Source of the DNA: an uncultured Mucispirillum sp.
GTDB lineage: Bacteria; Chrysiogenota; Deferribacteres; Deferribacterales; Mucispirillaceae
Reading direction: 5' to 3'
Length of the DNA: 12,560 nucleotides
NCBI GenBank assembly: GCA_937890655.1
Contig: CALADT010000217.1
Coordinates: forward strand, 1 to 12,560
Part shown: positions 7,236-12,560 of the stretch, piece by piece
Layout: every line of letters starts with the position of its first letter
How positions within the stretch are numbered: position 1 is the first letter of the stretch
The notes under the pieces: generated by a model
The model's input: the letters and a program-made list of their open reading frames with translations, nothing else
The model's database searches: none
Told to the model about the DNA's origin: nothing
Translations under genes and position numbers: made by a program

Positions 7236-7802
7236 TTTATCACCTTAATTTATAATAAATGTTTAATTAATTTTACAATTAACTATCTATTCTAACAATA
7301 AATAGTATTTTATGCAACAAGATATAATAATAATATGTAAAAAAATTAAATTTATCTATATATTATAAACTTATACTGCTTTAATTATAGGTTAATTTTT
7401 ATATATTTTGGTAGTTATTATAATGATCATAATTTGAGAGTGTTTTATTTATTGCTTTTTAAATAGGCTATAATAAGTATTTAAAAATAGTGTTTACATG
7501 ACAAAAGTTATAAATTATTAATAACTATTTTTTAGTGATTTAATACTATAAAATATTTTATTATATTGTTTTTATAGCTTTTTATTAAGCTATTAATATA
7601 TATAATTTTTTAGTATGATATTTTAAAAATAACAAATGAAGTTTATAATTACCCTATAACATAATTCTTATAGATAAATTACTAATAATAAAATGATATC
7701 TTATGTTTGCATATTTACTAACTTATTAATCTATTAAAATATACTATAAAACATTATATAATATAACAAATGATTTTTACAAACAACTTATAAACTAATT
7801 GC
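7236..7802. other. AT-rich intergenic gap, no gene seen
   Basis: This gap of 567 bases is made almost wholly of A and T, with stops in all frames. Apart from the operon promoter candidate near 7300, I find no hairpin with a U-tract after the sirtuin gene, no tRNA-like fold and no repeat shared with the 1-426 region. Confidence 0.6.
7289..7317 (-). promoter_or_regulatory. candidate promoter for the MOSC-MogA/holB/metG operon
   Basis: On the minus strand, TTGCAT (7312-7317) is followed by 17 bases and then TAGAAT (7289-7294). A TG-T extension lies just before the -10 box. The -10 matches five of six consensus bases and is of the extended type; the -35 is poor (three of six). It would give a leader of roughly 45 bases. 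In DNA this AT-rich, chance matches are common, so this is only a candidate. Confidence 0.35.
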
Positions 7803-8522
7803 TTATTTTTCTAAAATACTTGTGGCAAAATCTAAAACATTTTGGCAGGATAGTTCTGCACGTTCATAAATCACTTCATCAAATAGCATATCATTTATAT
7901 ACATAGAACGTTCTAAATTACAAAGTAGACGTTTTGCTTTTACTCCGTTTTGTTTTGTGCCTAATATATTTGCAATAGGGACAACAGAACCCTCAGTTCC
8001 TATTACTGCTACACCGTCATTTTCATCTAACAAATCAAAAGATTTAAACATATGGTAATATTGTGGTGCCTGCTCTCCAAAAAACACGATTGAAGGTTTA
8101 AAATGGTTTTGCCCACATTTTTCACATGTCATATCCTTATAATCATCATTAATATAAACTTCATGACCACAGGCTGTGCAATGGATATAATTAATATGGC
8201 CATGAACATGCATAACATCGCTACAACCTGCAACTTCTAGCAAATTATCAATATTTTGGGTAATAACTATTACTCTTTGGCTGCCATACTTTTGTTGTAA
8301 ATCAGCTATTAGTTTATGCATACTATTAGGCTGTGCCTTGCCATACTCTTTACGTCTTAAAGAATAAAATTCATGAACCATTTTATAGTTGGATTCCCAT
8401 GTGTGTATGTTACATACTTTATTAACATCATAATGGTCCCATAAACCTTTACCACCACGAAATACTCCAAGCCCACTATCTGCACTTAACCCTGCACCAC
8501 TAAAAAATAATATTTTACTCAT
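7803..8522 (-). CDS. cobB: SIR2-family NAD-dependent deacylase (CobB-like, class III)
   Basis: The 239-residue sirtuin is complete. It has the NAD loop 'SGAGLSADSG' (8-17) with 'FRGGKGLW', 'TQNID' (88-92), catalytic His107 in 'HVHGH', a zinc site Cys115/Cys118/Cys133/Cys136, and 'KPSIVFFGE'. Tyr53 and Arg56 in 'FYSLRR' match the Y-x-x-R pair of SIRT5/CobB-like enzymes, which bind acidic acyl groups. Desuccinylation as well as deacetylation is therefore likely, by family inference. The usual GTS-S/T-x-V motif near the NAD ribose reads 'GTEGSVV' (175-181), an unusual substitution at that loop. It lies 43 bases after rho, beyond an intrinsic terminator, so its expression depends on readthrough or an unseen promoter. 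The ATG has TTAGGTG upstream. Confidence 0.93.
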   Translation of the reverse strand: MSKILFFSGAGLSADSGLGVFRGGKGLWDHYDVNKVCNIHTWESNYKMVHEFYSLRRKEYGKAQPNSMHKLIADLQQKYGSQRVIVITQNIDNLLEVAGCSDVMHVHGHINYIHCTACGHEVYINDDYKDMTCEKCGQNHFKPSIVFFGEQAPQYYHMFKSFDLLDENDGVAVIGTEGSVVPIANILGTKQNGVKAKRLLCNLERSMYINDMLFDEVIYERAELSCQNVLDFATSILEK

Positions 8523-8531
8523 ATTACACCT

Positions 8532-8560
8532 AAAAAAATAGGGTGTTTAAAAAACACCCC
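8532..8560 (-). terminator. intrinsic terminator after rho
   Basis: The minus strand folds GGGTGTTT against AAACACCC (8541-8559 region) with a short loop, followed directly by TATTTTTTT (8532-8540). It begins six bases past the rho stop codon. The eight-pair stem and U-tract make this a strong Rho-independent terminator, isolating rho from the sirtuin gene. Confidence 0.88.
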
Positions 8561-8565
8561 TTTAT

Positions 8566-9852
8566 TTATTTACCCATGCTGTTTAAAAATTCTGTGTTAG
8601 TTTTTGTGCCACGCATTTTATCAAGCACTAATTCCATAGCGTCCACAGAGTTCATATTTGATAAGAATCTGCGAAGTATCCATACTTTGTTTTGCTCTTC
8701 CTGAGTTTGAAGTAACTCATCTCTACGAGTGCCTGATTTATTAATATCAATAGCAGGAAATAGTCTGCGTTCCACAAGGCGTCTATCAAGATGAAGTTCC
8801 ATATTACCTGTGCCTTTAAATTCTTCAAAAATAACTTCGTCCATTCTAGAACCTGTATCCACTAAGGCTGAAGCAATAATAGATAAACTGCCACCGTTTT
8901 CAATATTTCTTGCTGCACCAAAAAACCTTTTTGGTTTATGGAGAGCGTTTGCGTCCACACCACCAGAAAGCACTTTACCACTTGATGGCTCAACTGCGTT
9001 ATATGCCCTTGCAAGACGTGTTATACTATCTAATATAATAACTACATCTCTGCCACTTTCCACTAGCCTTTTTGATTTATTTAAAACCATTTCAGCCACT
9101 TGAACGTGCCTATAAGCTGGCTCATCAAATGTGGAAGATATAACTTCCACCTGCATAGGCTCACGGCCTTCTGCTATGGCTTCTTCTATCATTTTAGCAA
9201 CAGCTTTTTTGAAATCTGTAACTTCTTCCGGACGTTCGTCAATTAATAGTAATATCATAAAAACTTCTGAGTGGTTTTTAGCAATACTACCTGCAATAGA
9301 TTTCATTAAAACAGTTTTACCTGTTCTAGGTGGTGCCACAATTAAACCACGTTGCCCCTTACCTATTGGGGCTATTAAATTTATACATCTTGTATCGTAT
9401 TTTGTTGGGTCTGCTTCTAAATCCAGCCTTTCATCTGGAAAAAGTGGAGTTAGGTTTTCAAAAAGAGTTCTTTGTCTTGTAGGAGTGCAGAAATTCACAG
9501 TTTCTACTTTTAATAATGCAAAATATTTCTCGTTATCTTTCGGCGGCCTTATTTCACCTGCTACGGTATCACCATTCCTTAAACCAAGCCTTCTTATTTG
9601 GGCAGGAGATACGTAAATATCATCAGGGCCAGGAAGGTAGTTATAGTCTGGAGAACGGAGAAAACCAAAACCATCAGGCAAAATCTCTAGTACACCCTGA
9701 CTGTAAATTTGACCGTTTTTTGAACTTGTAGATTTTAAAATTTCAAAAACAAGCTCTTGTTTTAGTAGATTTTCAGCGTTTTCAATTTCCATTTGGCTTG
9801 CAATAACTACTAAATCTGCAATAGATTTCTTTTTTAATTCAGTAAGATTCAC
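8566..9852 (-). CDS. rho: transcription termination factor Rho
   Basis: The protein has 428 residues from the chosen start. Rho_N helical domain at about 1-45 ('MNLTELKKKSIADLV'). Cold-shock-like primary RNA-binding domain at about 50-118 ('DGFGFLRSPDYNYLPGPDDIYVS' split over 60-82). Hexameric RecA-type ATPase with Walker A 'APPRTGKT' (173-180), Walker B 'VVIILDSITRLARAYN', the 'SGGVDANALHKPKRFFGAARN' Q-loop region (written over two motifs: SGGVDANAL, HKPKRFFGAARN), and 'TGSRMDEVIFEEFKGTGN' R-loop. All catalytic parts are intact. An ATG exists two codons earlier at 9858, but only one base separates it from the GAGG site. The GTG at 9850-9852 has seven-base spacing and gives the typical family N-terminus. 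No large Asn/Asp-rich insertion is present between the domains. Confidence 0.97.
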   Translation of the reverse strand: MNLTELKKKSIADLVVIASQMEIENAENLLKQELVFEILKSTSSKNGQIYSQGVLEILPDGFGFLRSPDYNYLPGPDDIYVSPAQIRRLGLRNGDTVAGEIRPPKDNEKYFALLKVETVNFCTPTRQRTLFENLTPLFPDERLDLEADPTKYDTRCINLIAPIGKGQRGLIVAPPRTGKTVLMKSIAGSIAKNHSEVFMILLLIDERPEEVTDFKKAVAKMIEEAIAEGREPMQVEVISSTFDEPAYRHVQVAEMVLNKSKRLVESGRDVVIILDSITRLARAYNAVEPSSGKVLSGGVDANALHKPKRFFGAARNIENGGSLSIIASALVDTGSRMDEVIFEEFKGTGNMELHLDRRLVERRLFPAIDINKSGTRRDELLQTQEEQNKVWILRRFLSNMNSVDAMELVLDKMRGTKTNTEFLNSMGK

Positions 9853-9859
9853 GAACATA

Positions 9860-9864
9860 CCTCA
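9860..9864 (-). promoter_or_regulatory. ribosome binding site deciding the rho start
   Basis: The minus strand reads TGAGG, then seven bases, then GTG at 9852. The ATG at 9858 would leave a single base of spacing, too short for initiation, so GTG is the preferred start. Confidence 0.7.
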
Positions 9865-10018
9865 TAATTATATGACATTTATATATTTAATTTATAACCT
9901 AATATACGTTAAAGATTATATTAACTTATTTAATCACCACATTAAGGTAACTGAAATTTAACTATTTTTTATTGATAATATACAGACCCTTAGAATATAG
10001 TATGAATACTTATCTGTG

Positions 10019-10047
10019 TTATTATTATATTTTTACTATGTTGTCAA
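10019..10047 (-). promoter_or_regulatory. candidate rho promoter
   Basis: The minus strand has a perfect TTGACA (10042-10047), one of few in these AT-rich gaps. It is followed by an AT stretch holding AATAAT at 15-base spacing (10021-10026) and TAATAA at 17-base spacing (10019-10024). A perfect TATAAT (10024-10029) is also present, but at only 12 bases. The exact -10 is therefore uncertain. A start here gives a rho leader of about 160 bases. Confidence 0.45.
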
Positions 10048-10332
10048 GAGAAAATATAAGGTTTTTATAGAAAAAATAAGTTATAATTATGATTTTATTA
10101 AACAATGTAAAATAAAATTCTAATACGTCTATTATTTACAACTTATATGTTTAAAATAAAAAAAAATTTGTTTTATTTAAATATCTTTTTATAATAAAAT
10201 GTTATATTGTGATTAAAAGCTAAATGATTAAAAATTTTAAAAAAATTATAAATATTTAATAGAATTACCATAAAATTGATATTATTAATTTTTAAGCTTT
10301 TCAACTAGACTAAACACATTAGAACAGCAACC

Positions 10333-10369
10333 CCACTCTTCAATCTGTGGCTTGTTTCCAATAAACCAC
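10333..10369 (-). other. island with two competing hairpins in the rho-wzt gap
   Basis: On the minus strand, GTGGTTTATT pairs with AACAAGCCAC around a three-base loop, with one G-U pair and one A-C mismatch (10347-10369). The same CCAC can instead pair with GTGG ten bases further on (10333-10350). The surrounding 10300-10400 is clearly less AT-rich than the flanks. Function unknown: it could be a structured RNA, a leader element, or the remnant of a transposon end. Confidence 0.4.
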
Positions 10370-10531
10370 CTACTGATACCATATGTATTTTTTGTTTAAC
10401 AAGTCATTCATAGATAATATATTTACTATTTATATAAAATTAGTTAAGAAATAAATAATATATTAGCTATAATATATCTGTCTATAAAACAAATAAATCA
10501 CGATTAAAATTTATTATTCTACAATATTTTT

Positions 10532-11278
10532 TTACTTACTTTTTTCGTATGCCTGACATACTTCTTTTGAAGTGCCTTGCATAATTATTTTACCTTTATC
10601 AAGCCATATTGCTTTACTGCATACTTTTTCCACTTGAGAAGCACTGTGGGATACAAATAGTATAGTTACGCCATTTTTACGCATTTCATCTATTTTAGCT
10701 TCGCACTTTGCTTTAAATTTATAATCCCCTGTGGATAAAACTTCATCTGCAATTAATACATCAGGGTCAAACATAATAGCCGTTGCAAAACCTAACCTTG
10801 CACGCATACCTGATGAAAAATTCTTTATAGGAACATCTATAAAGTCATGTATTTCTGCAAAATCCACAATAGCATCGTATTTTTCTTCTATTACTTTTTT
10901 ATTAATTGCTCTTAATGCACCATTAAAATATATATTTTCTCTTGCTGTTAAATTATGGTCAAACCCTGCCCCAAGTTCTATTAATGGTGCAATTTCACCA
11001 TTTACAGTGGCTTTTCCTTCATCAGGGCGTAATATACCTGCAATAACTTTTAAAAGAGTAGATTTACCAGAACCATTAAAACCCACTATACCTAAAGAAT
11101 CACCTTTATTTACTGTAAAACTAACATCTTTTAGTGCTTGAAATTCTTGATACAATACCTGTCCTTTAAATAAAGATATCATATACTCTTTCAGACCATC
11201 ATATTTTGCCATTGCAAGGTTAAACTTTACTGAAACATTTTCCACTTTTATTGCTATATTATCATCTAACTGTTTCAT
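10532..11278 (-). CDS. wzt: polysaccharide ABC exporter, ATP-binding subunit
   Basis: The 248-residue ATPase belongs to the Wzt/KpsT/TagH group that exports O-antigen, capsule or teichoic-type polymers. Walker A is 'GFNGSGKST' (66-74). The signature reads 'FSSGM' (154-158) in place of LSGGQ, as usual in this group. Walker B is 'DPDVLIADE' (171-179), and the switch His is 211. The segment 'EFQALKDVSFTVNKGD' and the long N-terminal strand-loop before it are typical of the group. It ends soon after the nucleotide-binding domain, so it lacks the C-terminal carbohydrate-binding domain of E. coli O9a Wzt. That suggests export not coupled to a modified chain end. It follows the permease gene by 10 bases. 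Confidence 0.93.
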   Translation of the reverse strand: MKQLDDNIAIKVENVSVKFNLAMAKYDGLKEYMISLFKGQVLYQEFQALKDVSFTVNKGDSLGIVGFNGSGKSTLLKVIAGILRPDEGKATVNGEIAPLIELGAGFDHNLTARENIYFNGALRAINKKVIEEKYDAIVDFAEIHDFIDVPIKNFSSGMRARLGFATAIMFDPDVLIADEVLSTGDYKFKAKCEAKIDEMRKNGVTILFVSHSASQVEKVCSKAIWLDKGKIIMQGTSKEVCQAYEKSK

Positions 11279-11288
11279 AACCCACTTC

Positions 11289-12140
11289 TTAAATATATAA
11301 TATAAATTTTCTCTGTAACATTTTAAACACTAATGCACCAAATAAAAATGTGCCTAAAGCAAAGGCTGTGCATATTAATGCTGAATCTAATGACGGAATT
11401 TTACCATCAATAACTAAAACCCTAAAATAATCAATAAAATGGTATAATGGATTATAATTCATTATAGCCATTATTTTTGGGGGTAATATACTAACAGGGT
11501 AAAATACAGGAGTAGCATATATTAACACTTTTGTTACAACGCTATATAAATGACCTACATCCCTAAAATATACATTTAATGCTGAAAGAATAAACGATAT
11601 TCCTATGGAAAAAATTAGAACAAATAAAAATGGAATAGGTATTAATAACCAGCTAAAACTTACAGGTAATTGAAACCAAATCAATACCACAATTAATGCT
11701 ATTATTGAAACGGACGTATTAATAAATTCAAATAAACATTTTTCAATAGGAAAAAGATATTTTGGCATATACATTTTTTTAATAAGCCCTGCTGCACCAA
11801 TAATGGAAGATATAGCACCTGATGTTGATGCAGAAAACATTGTAAAAATAATATATCCCGTTAAATAATAAACAGGATAATGCTCTATATCAAACCTAAA
11901 TAAATATGAAAATACAGCACTAATTACTATCATCATAAGTAACGGGTTTAATACGCTCCAAAAAATACCTAATACTGAACGCCTATATTTTACAATAAAA
12001 TCTCTTTTTACAAGGTTATACAAAGCTGTTTTATACTTATAATGATGATAAAAAGAACTTCTTTTTATTCTATTTTTTATTAATGATAATTTACTAATTT
12101 TCTTATTAAACTCATTATCATTTTCAATGTTATTACTCAT
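11289..12140 (-). CDS. wzm: polysaccharide ABC exporter, permease subunit
   Basis: A 283-residue ABC-2 type inner-membrane permease. A cytoplasmic N-terminus of about 55 residues contains the family motif 'LVKRDFIVKYRRSVLGIFW' (43-61). Six hydrophobic segments follow, at about 60-80, 93-115, 142-157, 165-190, 202-222 and 254-275. 'NVYFRDVGHL' and 'YNPLYHFIDYFR' are conserved loops of the Wzm/KpsM/TagG group. It pairs with the adjacent ATPase to move an undecaprenyl-linked polysaccharide across the inner membrane. The ATG has AGG eight to ten bases upstream. A strong promoter candidate lies 26 bases upstream. Confidence 0.93.
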   Translation of the reverse strand: MSNNIENDNEFNKKISKLSLIKNRIKRSSFYHHYKYKTALYNLVKRDFIVKYRRSVLGIFWSVLNPLLMMIVISAVFSYLFRFDIEHYPVYYLTGYIIFTMFSASTSGAISSIIGAAGLIKKMYMPKYLFPIEKCLFEFINTSVSIIALIVVLIWFQLPVSFSWLLIPIPFLFVLIFSIGISFILSALNVYFRDVGHLYSVVTKVLIYATPVFYPVSILPPKIMAIMNYNPLYHFIDYFRVLVIDGKIPSLDSALICTAFALGTFLFGALVFKMLQRKFILYI

Positions 12141-12165
12141 CTACAACCTGCCCATAATTTCACAG

Positions 12166-12194
12166 ATTATATACTATTTATTTTATAAAATCAA
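12166..12194 (-). promoter_or_regulatory. promoter for wzm-wzt
   Basis: The minus strand has TTGATT (12189-12194), 17 bases, then a perfect TATAAT (12166-12171). The -35 matches four of six bases; spacing is ideal. The leader would be about 20 bases to the wzm ATG. Confidence 0.65.
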
Positions 12195-12236
12195 GAATAT
12201 AAAATCTATAATTTACTAGCTGTATTATGAACCATA

Positions 12237-12265
12237 TTGACTAATAATATTGTGTATGTTATAAG
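12237..12265 (+). promoter_or_regulatory. promoter for the plus-strand glycosyltransferase gene
   Basis: The plus strand has TTGACT (12237-12242), 17 bases, then TATAAG (12260-12265), each five of six to consensus. A TG one base before the -10 makes it an extended -10 promoter. The start would fall about 20 bases before the ATG at 12293. It is divergent from the wzm promoter; 42 bases separate the two -35 boxes. Confidence 0.65.
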
Positions 12266-12292
12266 TAGCATAGTAATTGGGAGATTTAATAT

Positions 12293-12560
12293 ATGAATAG
12301 AGTAAAAAAAATACTTATACAGCCATACTGTTTATGGACTTTAATAACATCGCCACTATTTAATAGTAAATGGTATAGAACAAAATATAATGATATTAAT
12401 ATTTTTTATAAAATTTTCCCTATTTTACATTATTATCTACACGGTTGGAAAGAATTACGGAACCCTGGCCCTAATTTTAATACAAAATACTACCTTGATA
12501 GATATAATGATGTAAAACTAGCTAATATAAATCCATTATTTCATTATGAAAGAACAGGTA
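12293..12560 (+). CDS. glycosyltransferase-associated protein, N-terminal part (cut by window)
   Basis: The open frame from ATG 12293 runs 89 codons to the window edge without a stop. GGGAG (12279-12283) lies nine bases upstream. After a short lead it shows two copies of a repeat often found in front of surface-polysaccharide glycosyltransferases: 'LFNSKWYRTKYNDI...HYYLHGWKELRNPGP', then 'NFNTKYYLDRYNDV...NPLFHYERTG'. Each has an aromatic Y/WY, a Y-N-D-V/I, and an H-Y-x-x-x-G end, the form 'WYLxxYPDV...HYLxxG' in relatives. The catalytic domain, if present, would lie beyond the window. It is transcribed away from wzm-wzt from a divergent promoter, which fits an O-antigen or capsule locus. Confidence 0.7.
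   Translation, partial: MNRVKKILIQPYCLWTLITSPLFNSKWYRTKYNDINIFYKIFPILHYYLHGWKELRNPGPNFNTKYYLDRYNDVKLANINPLFHYERTG

Larger units (their letters stand above)
9853..10531. other. AT-rich gap between rho and wzt
   Basis: This stretch of nearly 680 bases has no credible gene. It holds the rho ribosome site, the candidate rho promoter near 10019-10047, and the hairpin island near 10333-10369. The rest is nearly pure A and T. No convincing U-tract terminator follows the wzt stop. Confidence 0.6.

Noticed and set aside
7236..7802. tRNA, small RNA or remnant gene in the AT-rich gap
   Set aside because: No cloverleaf, no GC-rich stem, and no open frame of coding character could be seen.
9131..9616. 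161-codon plus-strand frame opposite rho
   Set aside because: It is antisense to an intact, highly conserved gene and shows no domain or promoter; it reflects codon bias of rho.
9853..9858. ATG start for rho two codons upstream
   Set aside because: Only one base lies between the GAGG site and this ATG; the GTG at 9852 has proper spacing and the family-typical N-terminus.
10731..11141. 136-codon plus-strand frame opposite wzt
   Set aside because: Antisense shadow of an intact ABC ATPase with no independent support.

Overview
The window is very AT-rich DNA, and almost everything in it reads from the minus strand. Its gene families are mostly housekeeping: DNA polymerase III delta prime, methionyl-tRNA synthetase, TatD, Rho, and a MOSC/MogA molybdenum cofactor protein. 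A lipoprotein gene and a Wzm/Wzt-type polysaccharide exporter point to a low-GC bacterium with a surface polysaccharide, probably Gram-negative. The order holB - PSP1 - metG - tatD and the MOSC-MogA fusion would fit a Deferribacterota-like organism such as Mucispirillum. That assignment is inference from family resemblance and base composition, not from a search.

Layout by region. 1-472 is noncoding: two nearly identical 111-bp direct repeats flank an inverted pair of short hairpin-forming elements, and an intrinsic terminator follows. 473-7235 is one tightly packed minus-strand run. In transcription order it holds a MOSC-MogA fusion, holB, a PSP1/YaaT-family gene broken by a frameshift, metG, tatD, a stand-alone receiver domain, a universal stress protein and a META-domain lipoprotein, ending at the terminator at 424-463. 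Spacings run from 16-base overlaps to 27-base gaps, so this looks like one operon with a stress and signalling tail. 7236-7802 is an AT-rich gap with a candidate operon promoter near its left end. 7803-9852 holds a CobB-like class III sirtuin downstream of rho, with an intrinsic terminator between them. 9853-10531 is a second AT-rich gap, with a candidate rho promoter and a small, less AT-rich island that can fold two competing hairpins. 10532-12140 holds wzt and wzm. 12293 onward is the start of a glycosyltransferase-associated gene on the plus strand, cut by the window edge. A convincing pair of divergent promoters lies between wzm and this gene.

How the parts fit. The left operon joins replication (clamp loader), translation (metG), nucleic acid processing (tatD, PSP1) and cofactor synthesis, which is common clustering in bacteria. 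The receiver, Usp and META genes are an appended stress-like set. The right end is the edge of an O-antigen or capsule export locus. I do not see a convincing undescribed defence or mobile system. The observations most worth checking are the PSP1 frameshift, best explained by an 11-base deletion in its most conserved motif, the 1-426 repeat structure, and the hairpin island at 10333-10369.
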